A DNA stretch of 64,000 nt, taken from contig NC_046620.1 in NCBI RefSeq assembly GCF_900324465.2, forward strand, positions 15,836,336 through 15,900,335, given 5' to 3'. The notes beneath the pieces are model-generated. The model saw only the letters and a program-made list of their open reading frames with translations. It ran no database searches and was not told the DNA's origin. Shown in pieces: positions 50,476-62,535 of this stretch. Within the stretch, counting starts at the first letter, position 1. Each line of letters opens with the position of its first letter. Source of the DNA: Anabas testudineus (taxonomy: Eukaryota; Chordata; Actinopteri; Anabantiformes; Anabantidae). Both the position numbers and the translations under genes were made by a program.

Positions 50476-53400
50476 GGCTTCAAAAGGAGCAGTCGTACTG
50501 AGCAGTAGCTGTAAAGCAGAGGAACAGTGAAAGACATCATAGGAAGGCAGGTGTCTGGTTTTTATGCTGCAAAATGCTGCGACCCCTCCCACTTTCCCGG
50601 ATTGGTGTGATTAAGTCCCATCCTATTTCTTGTGTCTACAGCCAAGACATGTGGCTCTTGACACAATCAAAACAGTTCACCCCCTCCCCAAGCCAGCTTA
50701 AAATGCCTTTTTTTATCAGGTCAAGATCTAAGGCTGCATATTTATGTAAATGCACAGAACTTCTGTTTTCATGCATTAATCATTTTAAAGTGGACTATGG
50801 ATCTGCTCTCTTGTATCCACAAGTATTAGCAAAGTCAAATATGAGGAGGGGTGACTGCTCTTGCTTTGTGTTGATACTCTTTGATCTCAGATATGTAGCG
50901 CATGAAGTATGAGAAAAAGACAAACACGAATCCAGCACTAAAATAACTCAAAGCTGAGCATCACTAATAATATTAATACATGCACATGTCAACTGTAAGT
51001 GTTATTTTACTAGTTTACTTAAGTTAAAGCTGGGCATTTAAAAGTAGTTTCATGGTGAAAGAAACATGATAAACACAAACATAAACAATCACACCTCAGT
51101 TAAAAGTTGTGTTCTAGCATGAAAATCTATATTATTATTTTGGCTCTTTGATGTTCTTCTTCTTTATTTTTGCAGTGATTTGTAGTTTTCCTGTTGCATG
51201 TATGCTTCATCCTGAATTTTGACTCTTGAAAACTCACAGTGACTCAGCACTTTTCATTCATTGCCTGCACAACCTGCAAAACCAGTTTATTCAAATTCTG
51301 TCATTCAAATTAAACAATTTTGTCACAACTATATGTATATGACACCACCTGTCTTATGTATCTTTGCATTTCAGATGTCGGCATAGAAACACTGAGCGCT
51401 CACTGTTCACAAACCAGTTGCACTTTGAGCTTCTCTGAATTCATGACATTGACCTGCACACAGACTTGAGTAGTTGCCACTGAGGAATGAACGGTGATGA
51501 AACAAACCAGCATTATGTCATACATTTACCACTTTTCGCAACGACCATTTCACTTTTAATCTGCACTAGTTTCTACAAGACAACTTGCTAAATCTTAGAG
51601 AGCTGAACAAATCACATGGGTTTCATGTGGGTTTTCTGAGCACAGTGTCCTCCAGCAATGCACTCGACTGCAGAGCAGAATTATTTTATGTTTCTAAGAA
51701 GTTTGACAAAAATATTCATGATCATTTCTTCCGAAATTCATGGACACACCCAGCATTTAGTGTTTCTATGTGCGTGCACCAACAACATTCCATAATCTTT
51801 ATCTGTCTTCATCTCTATTCAGACCTTTCTGCACAGTTCTTTTTATATTTCCTGTGAGAGGTTTTGCTGGACTAGCATGACATGCACTTTCTGTTGACAA
51901 AGCATGTACAGTTGAGCAGGTCAAACAAGGCTATGGTGTCATGTTGGTGATTAGCCAACATTTGTTGGGTTGATGCCATATTTATTCATCACCACTGGGG
52001 TCTGAGGTTTTTGCATTTGCATTGTTTTTATTTTCCGATGAAATCTCACAATAATTCAAATTGTGTTTTGCATGGGCTCACAGCATGCATGCAAAGCACA
52101 GTAAACTGCTGTCATTGAACCATTTGATTCCCATAAACTGATTCTGAAAGGTGGTTGGTTAATATTTATAATTTAGTGTGAACCTCCACTGAGAAGCATA
52201 CAATTCACTGGTCATGTAAGAAGACTGTATATAAGACAGGACAGTAGAGCACAAGTGAATGTCTCACAGAAGCTAAAATGCAAAATCATGCACATGATAT
52301 GAAAGTGTCTCTTTGACTATATGCAAAGTCATGATGTAGGCCACAGGTCATTGTTTGAAAGGCTTAATAGTCGTGTCAATCACACAATAATAGGACACCG
52401 CCTGCATTTTCCTATTGAGATCTAATGTGCCCAATTTATTTGATGTACAGTATAAATGTTAGGGAGATGTGTTTTGTTCCACAGCAGAAACAGCTGTCTG
52501 TGTCTCATAATTTCTCACTGTCCACAAACAGTCCTGAAATACTGAACAAAAACTCTGTTTGTTTTCTCCATGAACAGCGGTGCCCGTTCAGTGATGAGTT
52601 CATGTGGGTACGGAAATCTAGTGCTTTGAAGACAATGACGCCACACGGGGATTAACACAGCAGGGAGAGACACAGAGCTGTGCTAATTCAAGATTCACAT
52701 AAACCAAACAGATACATAAGCTAGTTATCTGGACAGTAACCAACATAATGTATTTGAAATGACACATCCAAGATGTCCTATGGTTGTAGACCAACAACTT
52801 TCATTTAAAGGTTCTGTTAAAAAAAATATTGAACTGTACCCCAATTTTAGTGAAAAGGTCAGAAGAAGCTGGAAACTATATCTTTTTAGTAAGATAATAA
52901 AATGTCTAGTGATTTGAAGTGTGGCATTCTTGTTTATCTCCTTGCTGGGAGTGACAGCTCCACGGAGGAACATGCCTCAACGCCAGACGGTCGCCACCTG
53001 CATCAGGGAACCTGAACCTGGCTATGCAACGTCGCCTTTCAGCTAAACAAGGGAACAATAGAGTGAGTAGAGTAACAGGAATAGCAGAATGTTTTTCGAC
53101 TGCTACCCCTTTTGTTGAAAACACTTCTGCACAAGTGAATGCACTTTTATGTGTACTATATGTGGGAAATCTTATTACGCTACGGGAAACAGGGCTTTCA
53201 TCAAAAAAAAAAAAAAACACTGTATGATTTGAACTATGTGATCTATAACATGAAAATGGGTTCTCTTCAAGTAATATAGCCTTCATAAACTTATACTGTA
53301 AGGGAGTACAATACATTACCATGATAACATTACTGTTCAGAAGCTACTGCAAATTAAAGATAAAATAGTTGTTGCAAACCGTATTAGATATATGACATAA
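50476..53400. other. Upstream DNA of GSTR B (duplicate of 43.8-45.9 kb)
   Basis: Order and wording of non-coding DNA match the region upstream of GSTR A up to about 52450, with small gaps. Past that point similarity is lost. Bases 52450-53400 hold no recognised gene. Confidence 0.55.
51240..51248 (+). promoter_or_regulatory. ARE/AP-1-like motif upstream of GSTR B
   Basis: TGACTCAGC, 765 bases upstream of the start, in the same context as in copy A. The decayed inverted copy (near 53664-53674) reads TGACTCAGTGC, so the GC half of the core is shifted there. Confidence 0.45.
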
Positions 53401-53459
53401 TGTTGGTTTGTTGTGTTCGTTTAACTGGTCTAGTGACAAACCTGGCAACTACTCAAGTC

Positions 53460-55200
53460 TATCTACAGGTCAATGTCATAAATTCGGAGAATGAAGCAAA
53501 GAAGAAAAGTGCAAATTCTGAACTGTACATCTGAAATGCAAAGATACATTAGACGTGTGGTGTCACACAGCCCTGTCACATTTAATTGTGATTTAATTAT
53601 TTGATTTGAATGACAGAATTTGAATAAACCGGTTTCGCAGGCTGTGCAGGCGGTGAGCGAAAAGCACTGAGTCACTGTGAGTTTTCAAGAGTCAAAACTC
53701 AGGATGAAGCACACATGAGGCAGGTGCAAAACACCACAAAAAGAGGAAAATAGATAGATGATCATGTTAGTTTTGACATTAGGCTTTTGATACTTGGCAG
53801 GTACCAGGTGATTAGAGGTTCAAAGCTCGAGGCAACTTGATTATCCCCAAGTGTGTTTTCCCCAGCAGTTATAAATAACATCAGACAGCAAGTAAATCTC
53901 CACACGATCAATAGTTTAGATTTTAATTAACCAGACCGATGGCATCAGGGGTACGGTAAATTTAATTCAAATCATGCTTCACAACAGAATGTATCTGTTG
54001 TCATGCATGTATCTTATGGTGGCGACCTGAAATCAACCCACAGGGGACAAGCCAGATCATTGGCTAGCCACCCGGCCCTTATCTTAGATCTGTTTACTTT
54101 CTGTGATCTAATTTTAATTATAATATTGACTTTAAGGAAATCATCACTACCCTACACATCAGAGAGAAAAATTACACACAATATTACACACAGTCATGGT
54201 ATTCGTTTTCCTTGTTATACGAAGGATACGCAGCTTCTGCTTTTTCCCATGCACATGATCAGAGGCTGTGTGTGTGTCTCTCCCTCTCTCATGCGTTCTA
54301 TCCCTTTTCCGGGTCCTCGTCATTTGTGGTCCGCTGTCATCCAGTGCTTGCTCAAAGAGGGGATTGTTGGGTTTCTCTTTACACATCTCAGTTAGGTCTT
54401 AAGATGACTCTGTTGTGATTTGGCACTATATAAATAACTAGGAAGTAACCTGAAATGTGGGAATCCAGCAGTAACAGCGGGGCACGTATTGAATAACTAC
54501 AAGAATTACATGATCCCAATAAACCGTATGACTTCTCAACTTTTAACTTGTGTGGTGGGCGAATTGTCTTATTTTTGTGTTTATCATATTTATTTCAACA
54601 TAAAACTGCATTAAAATGTACAAGTCAAACTTAAGTGAACTGGTAGAATAACATTTACAGTTGACATGTGCATGTTATTATTATGTTCTTGATGATGATC
54701 AGCTTTGAATTATTTAAGTGTTTGTCCCATGTCCCGTGTTTGATTCATGTTTGTCTTTTCCACATACTTTATAGGCTACATATCTGTGATCAAAGAGTAC
54801 TGACACAAAGCAAGAGCAGGCACTCCTCCTAATATTTGACTTTGCTAATACCTGGAGCTACAAGTGACCAGATCTACAGTCCACAAAATAATTCATAGAT
54901 GGAAAAAAATGTTATGTACCTTTGCATGTAGACTTTAGATATGACATCGTCATGTTGACCTAAGAGAAGATGACATTTTAATATACTTTGAGAGAGTGTG
55001 AGCTCTCTTGATAGTCTCAAGTCACAAAAAATGGGATGGGACTTAATTACAGCTACTAAAACAAGATATCTGTCACACTCCAACGTCGCTCTACGGGTCT
55101 CACTCTATTTACATTCATTCAAACTGCTGCTTCGTGTAGCTGCTCCCTCTGAAGCCATGGCCAAGGACCTAAACCTGATGTTTGGCTTATATTCACTTTG
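53460..55200 (+). pseudogene. Inverted, decayed GSTR copy: upstream block plus start of exon 1
   Basis: On the plus strand bases 55157-55186 read ATGGCCAAGGACCTAAACCT and on to GATGTTTGG, the first ten codons of a GSTR gene (MAKDLNLMFG); similarity then ends. The DNA before it matches, in inverted orientation, the region upstream of copies A and B: GAAGCC just before the ATG, TCAAAGAGTACTGACACAAA near 54789, GTTGACATGTGCATG near 54660, and GAGTCACTGTGAGTTTTCAA near 53670. About 800 bases (roughly 53760-54570) are inserted inside this block. Exons 2-6 were not found. Confidence 0.7.
54364..54438 (+). mobile_element. Non-LTR element 3' end fragment
   Basis: GGGTTTCTCTTTACACATCT and then TGTTGTGATTTGGCACTATA plus TAAATAA match, from memory, the 3' end of a common fish non-LTR or derived element that ends TTGGCGCTATATAAATAAA. 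It lies in the extra DNA inside the inverted GSTR relic. Confidence 0.5.
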
Positions 55201-56527
55201 TCAAGCAGCTCCTTTTCCAGGAAAATACATTTCTGCATATATTTTGTTACCCTCAGTGGGCAGTAAAAACCAATGCAAGTAAAGATAAAGGTTTCTACAT
55301 TGATTTTACAGTAGATGTACAGTCAGCATGTTGAAGTTATCATATTATCACAAGCAAGTTTTAATTATTGTTTTTTAATGTCTAATTTAATTGCCTAGAT
55401 TTTGAAGGTTGTTTGGCTCATGAGTCTGATAGGTGAGAGCAGACATTAGAAATTAGAAAACAAAGCACACACTTAGTTAAAGTGCTTTGTAGTGAGGCAG
55501 TTTTGTCCCTGTGTGAGTCTTCAGCACAGCAACGTATTTTAATGAGCTCCCAGTAGCATTAAGACGTGATTTAACTAACACACAAATGATAACAGCACTT
55601 AACACTTAGAAAACACTTTATGAATACATAGATGAACTAAATCCCTAAAGTAGCCGGGTCACCTCTTCCCCACTGTTGGGCCCCCAATCGTGTATTAACC
55701 TACTCCTGTAAATTTACATTTAGTCATTTGGTAGATGATTTTATCCATTTAGCCCTCAGGAAAAACACTGCTGAGCTGGATTTGTTAAAAAACACATGAC
55801 TATGTGGCAATTTCTGCTCAGTATGATGTATGTAGACAGTGAGACATTGTATGTAATACAGAGTTGATCATTCTAAGTACTGTAGGCCTAACTTCAGTAA
55901 GGTCAGTTCAGAGATGCACCGTCTCTGTCTCTGTCTCTCTCTGATTTTACTGTTACTGGTAGAGGATTGTTTACCTTAGCGAGATGTGTGTGAGCTGCTC
56001 CACAGGGCGCTGGAGTTGTGTGTTGTGGCTACTGTAACAGGGAGGTCAAAAGAGGAGGTACTCACAATTACAAAAAATGTTTGCACAACAACATGCACCA
56101 ATTATGAACGGGTCCAGGTAAATCCAGCAGAACAAATACACACAGAATTGCATTTGTTACTGGAGAGAGGTGTTAATCAAACAAAATGTAATGTGCAAAA
56201 AGACTCATCAAGCATATACTACTTAATTTATACTTAATTTATTTTAAGTATATATGCTATTAGTCTGGGCAACAAAGCTGCTATGACAACATTTTGACAG
56301 TGTTAAATGTGGCCGTTACTCTGCAAACAATGAATGCTGTGCAGTTTAACACAACTGTCAAAAACCCAAGTGAGATTAATGTTAATAGAGTAAATGACTC
56401 AACACTTTTTCAGTATCAGAAAAAAATGAGGAGTTATCTAATATTCAAAATTATATAAAACAAAAGCAAAATCACTTGGAGGGGAAACCAAATCCAAACC
56501 TAATTGGCAGATTTTATAATGCGTGTG
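55201..56527. other. Intergenic DNA before GSTR C
   Basis: No gene is supported. A SINE or L2-type tail relic lies at 55712-55752 on the minus strand. The remainder is AT-rich. Confidence 0.45.
55712..55752 (-). mobile_element. L2/SINE-type 3' tail relic
   Basis: Read on the minus strand, TGGATAAAATCATCTACCAA and ATGACTAAATGTAAAT match the familiar fish tail GGATAAAAGCGTCTGCTAAATGACTAAATGTAAA. Confidence 0.6.
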
Positions 56528-58306
56528 TCAGATGTCTTTGAGCGTGTCTTGTCCCTTAGGGTTCTCCAGCCAATGAGGAGGCCAGCTGGCTTTGATGCTG
56601 GGCCGCTCCTTCAGCCGAGCGTAATACTCTGCCAGGTGAGGGTAACGCTCCCCAGGAAGCCTGGAGAACGGAAATGTACTGCAATGTCTAGTCATGCATC
56701 TACTAGCCAGAGAGATGTGAAGACAATCAGGCCTTTCCCACTTACCCAAATCTGAAGGCAGTGGCAACAGTCGGAAAAACAGTCACATCTGCCAGCGAGA
56801 AGGACGGCCCTGCCAGGAAGGTGCCCTGACCCAGCTTGAAAGAAAGAGGTGAAAAGCACAACAGGTTTAAATGTGTTACTCCATGCTGAGTTTGTGTGTG
56901 GACGCAGTTCATACACTACCTTCTGCAGGTAGCCCTCCCAGAGTTTGAGTTCAGTAGCCAGAGCCTCCCTCTTCCTCTTCAGAGCTGAGTCGTGCCTCTC
57001 TCCTTCAGGGATATACCACTCATAGTAGACAACAGCAACTTCAAAAGATCAGCGATAGCTTCTGTTATTGCACTTTTCTACCTGTCTTACTGTCCATATC
57101 CATCATAATGAGCAGATAACTGTGACATAGTTCTGTTTTAACAAGGACAATTATGCACAGCACAAAAGAAAGTGGTCATTCACTGTTGATTTCAGTCTCG
57201 GGATAGAATTTGTTGACAATAGCAGAAGTATTTGGTTAGTGTCGTTTGTGAGGAGGTGACCTGGCCACTTGTGTCTCACCGAGTTTTTCGAAGAAGGTGA
57301 GTCCCTCAAACATGCGTTGGTACACGTGGGCTTGTTCGGCTGGGCCGTCTGGGATCAGTTGGTTCCCCTGGGACTTAAACTGACTCTGCCATTGTGAGAG
57401 AAAAGACATACACACACATACATTCAGTTGATTTTAGAGTTACGGTGCGTGTCTTTTATTTGATGGCTTGGCTCGCTCACCTCCAGGTAAAAACAGGCTG
57501 CGTAGGATTCATTCACGATGACGTCCCCGTGCTTGAAAGCGGGAACCTTGGAAAATGAAACACATCATATTGTGAGCTAACTGCTATTGTTGTCATGCAT
57601 CATGTGCTTAATGCTACTGGGACCTTATTAAAATAAGCTGTCTCGCTGCAAAGTAGTCTTTCGCAAGTGTGGGTTGTGTTTTCTAATGCATTTGTTTAGT
57701 TCTGCTGTCACTGCAGACTCACTCACATTCACTTTGTAAGTCACTTTGGATAAAAGCATCAGCTTTTATCAGCATGACTTAATGTAAATCCACATTAAAA
57801 GTCTGGATAATTCTTGATATTCTCAATGCAGTCTTGTTTGGGGTGATGGATACTATGATCATGCCAAAACTGAAGTACTTTTCCTGCACTAATGTTTTTA
57901 TTTGTATTTACTTTTGATATTTACAACATTGCAATGCCTTTCAAAACATGTTTTGCAACATATATGAATGACATGGGTGATATATTGCAAACATTCTGTG
58001 CAATTCCACACATTAGACCATTTCAGATGACTTTTATTTTTCTTTTATTATTATATCAGGATAGAAAAAATAAAATATTTCTTATTTTAATTCATCTGTT
58101 TTTTTCTTAGCAGCTGTTGCTTTGCAGGCCACGCCTACCTGTCCCCTGGGATTTATATCCAACACTTCCTGTGACTTGTGCTCGTATTTCTCGAAGGAGA
58201 GCAGTTTTTGATTGCAGCCCTGCAGGTCCTTCTCCTCCAGGGCGATCATCACCCTCCAGCAGGGAGGAGAGCCGGAGCCCCACAACAGAGTCATGTCCTG
58301 GGTCAT
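56528..58306 (-). CDS. gstr: Glutathione S-transferase rho class, copy C
   Basis: Exons: 58139-58306, 57481-57546, 57280-57385, 56920-57038, 56746-56834, 56528-56660; total 681 bases, 226 residues. Exon 5 is one codon longer than in A, B and D (KLGQGTFLAG against KGPGPYLAG in A); all other exons match in length and phase. The protein starts MTQDMTLLWGSGSPPCWRVM and keeps NESYAACFYLE in the glutathione site and VVYYEWYIPEGERHDSA in the helical domain. It ends WPPHWLENPKGQDTLKDI. The gene is intact and lies only 354 bases from copy D. Its sequence is clearly further from A and B than they are from each other, so this copy belongs to an older duplication. It is a cytosolic detoxifying enzyme by family. 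Confidence 0.93.
57734..57789 (+). mobile_element. L2/SINE-type 3' tail relic in intron 1 of GSTR C
   Basis: TTGTAAGTCACTTTGGATAA, AAGCATC and ATGACTTAATGTAAAT match a tail shared by many fish L2-mobilised SINEs. It lies in the 592-base intron 1. Confidence 0.65.
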
Positions 58307-58659
58307 GGTGCTGGATCTAACAACCTGTAACCTGGCTGAGGCCTCTTAACGGTGTCTGCAGCTGAACAGAAACTAACTGCGAACTCAGTTGACATTTGCT
58401 GCTTCTCTATCCGCTGCCCAAGTGCTTCTCAAGCTGTAACAAAAGTGTATGATTCCACCTACCGGCTTGGATACGGAACTACAACTTGTGCGCTTTACCA
58501 AAATAAATGTGTTGCTCTTTTAGTCATACTGAACCAACTTCCTCAGTGGAAATGCAATATTTTAAGACACGACTTGTTTCAAAATAATCTTTTATTAATG
58601 TTATCATTAAACAAATTCACAAGCACATAAGAAGACAATGAAAACCTTGTTGTTGTACT

Positions 58660-59001
58660 TCAGAGGTCCCTCAGGATGTCATAACCCTGTGAGCTGGGCA
58701 GCCAGTGTGGGGGCCAGCTGGTTTTAATGCTGGGTCTGTCCTTCAACAAGCTGTAATACTTTGCAAGTTTGGGGTAATGTTCAACAGACAGCCTAACGAC
58801 AAAGACACAAGTTTGATCATGTCACTGCAAAACAAAGCATGCTGGACTCTGGTTTTTCAATAAGTACCAAACCTAGTCACCCACCCGAAACGGAAAGCAT
58901 AAGCAACGTTTGGAAAGACGATCACGTCGGCCAGCGTGAAGCCCCCTGCCAGGTAAGAGCCTGCAGCCACCTTGATGGGACAGCAAGTAGAAGAAATGGT
59001 G

Positions 59002-59046
<45 letters not shown>

Positions 59047-59236
59047 TGTGTGTGTCTGTGTGTGAAATACACTACCTTCTGCAGGTAACCCTCCCAGAGT
59101 TTGAGTTCAGTTGCCAGAGCCTCCCTGTTTCTCTTCACAGCAGAGTCGTGTCGCTCTTCTTCAGGAACAAACCATTCATAGTAGATGACCGAATCTAACA
59201 CAGCATCCACGTGAGGGCGTTCAGTGCTTTATCATC

Positions 59237-59272
<36 letters not shown>

Positions 59273-59916
59273 CTTACTCAGTTTCTCGGTGAGGATGAGC
59301 CCCTCTTCTATGCGTTGGTACATCAGTGCTTGCTCTGCTGCAGTGTCAGGGATCAGCTTGGTGCCCTGCGGCTTGAACTGATTCTATTACAAGCAAACAG
59401 GTGGAAAACATTAAAAAAAAAAAAAAAACACAAATCAATACACAGTATATTTCCACATACTGTATTTTTTATCTCCTGGTAAGATTTTGTTATTTACCTC
59501 CAGGTATAAACATGCCGCACAAGACTCATTCACAATGTTGTCTCCATGTTTTAAGGCTGGGAGCTGACACAAATGTCAAATGATAGCAGCATGAGAAGAC
59601 TGGTTGATTTAACTACGTCATCATACAGTTATTAAATGGAAATGTGTTAGAAAAGGCATCTCTATCCAGACAGAGGCCACATCAGAGGCTGATGCTGTTT
59701 CACTGCTTTCACTCTGTGACCGTTCTGCATGAGCTTCAGCACCCCTACCTGTCCTCTCGGGTTGATTTCCAACACTTCCTGAGATTTGTGCTCGCTTCTC
59801 TCAAAGGAGAGCAGCTTGTGTTTGTATCCTTGCAGCTTCTTCTCCTCCAGAGCGATCATAACACGCCAACAGGGAGGGGATCCAGCGCCCCACAGCAGAC
59901 TGATCGACTTGGCCAT
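58660..59916 (-). CDS. gstr: Glutathione S-transferase rho class, copy D
   Basis: Exons: 59749-59916, 59498-59563, 59278-59383, 59076-59194, 58885-58970, 58660-58792; total 678 bases, 225 residues. It starts MAKSISLLWGAGSPPCWRVM, keeps NESCAACLYLE and VIYYEWFVPEEERHDSA, and ends WPPHWLPSSQGYDILRDL, the most unusual tail of the four. An in-frame upstream Met would add MGYWLFFSVVSVP; I chose the second Met because it matches the other copies. This is the most compact gene of the array. Introns 3 and 4 each carry a GT microsatellite (59238-59272 and 59003-59060) close to exon edges, which could vary in length between individuals. By family it is a cytosolic detoxifying enzyme. Confidence 0.92.
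59003..59060. repeat. (GT)n microsatellite in intron 4 of GSTR D
   Basis: GT run with a few interruptions that ends about 15 bases short of the donor of exon 4. Confidence 0.95.
59238..59272. repeat. (GT)n microsatellite in intron 3 of GSTR D
   Basis: Pure GT run in the 83-base intron, with the exon 3 donor at 59272-59277 directly beside it. On the minus strand the CA run begins right after the donor. Confidence 0.9.
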
Positions 59917-61495
59917 GGGTACAGACACAACAGAAAAGAAAAGCCAATAACCCAAAATGAAATGACCAAACGGTGAAGCGTGTGCAGCAGTTGTGAGATT
60001 TATGGCACCTCAATAATCCAAAGGTCGGTCAGTAATTGCTCACCCGCCTTGTTCGACTGCGTATTCAAGGGCTCAGAAGTGAAAGAAGTGAAGACATTAA
60101 CATCCACATTTCACTCAGTGGGTTTTGTTTTTTTTTTTATTGCAGAACGTGTATACACAGCATTTCAAGTGAACGTGTACGGAACCAGAGTTTTTATGTT
60201 TTTTGATGCTCTTCCCACTTATTGCTTCGTTAAATTATGCAGACTGTTCCACAACCTGTTCAAGTTCAGACGTATACAAAGGTGTCATGTGTAAAATACA
60301 ACATGACCACAGAGCTCGAAGCAAATGTCCAAACAGCCTCTTTCTCCTTTTTCTTTCATAATATTATACAAATTTCTACAGAAAATTACAAAAATAACAC
60401 ATACTATGAACCACACTAGACATGCACACTTTAGTACTACTGTAGGTAGTACCTGGCAGCAGACAAGGGCTTTTACATATTTTACGCAGAATTCTCCACA
60501 AGTCTTTCAAAATAGGTTATTAAAATTTGAAAAAAGTCTTTATCTTTTTTTCTTTTTACAATTTACAAACAGTTCCTCTGAGATAAAAAAAAAAAAAAAA
60601 TTCTCTACTCTGTGTTTTGAGTCAGTCATTCATTTCAGCGTGACAGACTATTAATGCTGAGTAAGGTGCAAGATGTCAAACGCTTGTAAATAAATACTGA
60701 GAACAATTTTGTCAGAACAACAAAAAAAAAAAGAGTTGAAGTTAACACTCATCTATATAATGAGTAGTACAATTGCAAAACATGGCATAAAGGTACAGCG
60801 ATGTCCCTTTTGAAATGAAAGGCACGCGTCCGATTGGAAGCCTTTCGCGTCCCCACTAAACACAAACACACTCGTCACTTGCGGAAGCAAACATTTGCAT
60901 TTTCTCGAAGGATAATTCATAGTAAGCTTCTTTGTTTGTGGTGATATCCTGGGATTCTTTCCAACTGCAAAGAAAAAAATCTATTTATAAAAAGCTATGA
61001 AAAAGCTTCTTCTCCGGCCACTTTACAGTCTTTACAACCAAAATTCACAGCTTAAAAAAAAAAAGTGAACAAAAACATGGTGACGTCACTGCAGGAAAAA
61101 GAAAATATCCCTTTGGACTAACTCTACAATTAAAATAAGTTTGTATAAATAAAATCGGTTTTAATTCAGTGTAGCGGCAGCATCACTGAATTCCTTCTTT
61201 ATTTTCCTTCTTGCTCCAGTTGAGGAAATCAGTCCTCACTCATTCTCTTTCTTCGCCTCCAAGCTGTTCTGGAAGACGTTTTCTTTAGGGTGCATTACAA
61301 ACAAAAAACACGGCCGCGTCTTCGTCACGGAGACACGTCAGGCAAAAATTAGCAGCTGGCAGAAACATGAAGGAGCATGCGAGGGGGGCAGGGGCATACA
61401 ACTACGTATGCGGCGAAAGGCAGGCAGCCGGAAGAGATGTGAGGCTGCAGGAAGGTCAGGAGAGAAAGAGAGAGAGAGAGAGGGGCCTTGGATTA
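59917..61495. other. GSTR D promoter and probable fhod3 3' UTR
   Basis: The fhod3 stop lies at 61496-61498, so its 3' UTR must run leftward through this stretch. A minus-strand AATAAA at 60136-60141 is one candidate end. Poly-A/T runs are common. No other coding exon was recognised. Confidence 0.5.
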
Positions 61496-62503
61496 TCACA
61501 TTTCTGTATCTGGGGCATCGCTTAGTCCTAAAGCAAGAGCTTCTTCTGGGGTCAGACCATTTTTCAGAGTTCTCCTCACTGCAGGAAGAGAAAAATACCA
61601 CAGCTTAGAAGATTAATTATCACATGATCAAGTGCTCTTGTTAAGTGTTTTGTATTATAGGATACTGACTGGCAGGTAGAGTAGTGAAGAAGAAATCACA
61701 TTGTGCAATAGCTGTACAATCAGTGTTGAACTGTGGCTTCAACGGCACATTCATGACTGCTCTAATCTTACTATTATACTATAAACCAGATTGTACTGTC
61801 TGATTCTCTCATCTTCATGTATTGTGTTTTAGTTTGGCTGGAGGTTCAGCACTCATGGTCGTACATGACTTGCGGTTGGCCCTGGACCTCCTCCTCTCTC
61901 GAGGCTGGGTTCTGCTTCCTGGACCCTGAGTGGCCGACCTCACGATGCGCTCCATGATCTCGTCCGCTGCGTCGTCTCCACAGATCGGAGTGTCCTCCAC
62001 AGCTGGGGTCCTCGCCTGCACACTGCTGCGACCTGATCACGTCGAGCAGGGGGAGAAAGAGCTGTGAGCTATTGTTTCATTAGTTAACTTCTTAAAGTGA
62101 CCCTGTGAGGAACTTCTAGTCACCCTCACCTCCCCGTCCTGGCCGGGATCTTGTCCGTGTCCGAAGGCCTGGAACGCCGCTGCCTTCCTTGTCACCGCCG
62201 CCGAGGCTTGTCCTCAGCACTGCCTTCATGTGTTCGTGCTCTGCAGCGTCCTCTGCGTGGCCCAAGCCCTGAGGCTGCTCACTCTCCTGGCTGCCACTAG
62301 GAGCGCTGTTGCTGCCACTGGAGCCGTAGCGACCACTCTGAAAGGGTAAAACCAAATGGAAGAGGATCAGGATTCTGCGTCTTGGAACTGAAATATTTCG
62401 GCCCATGAGTCAAACATGCCAAACCTGAATAAAGAAAACATGGAAGCCGTAAAGAGGGTAAGTGAGAGGGGCACTTAGAGGTAAAGCAGTTAGTGGTTTC
62501 ATG

Positions 62504-62535
<32 letters not shown>

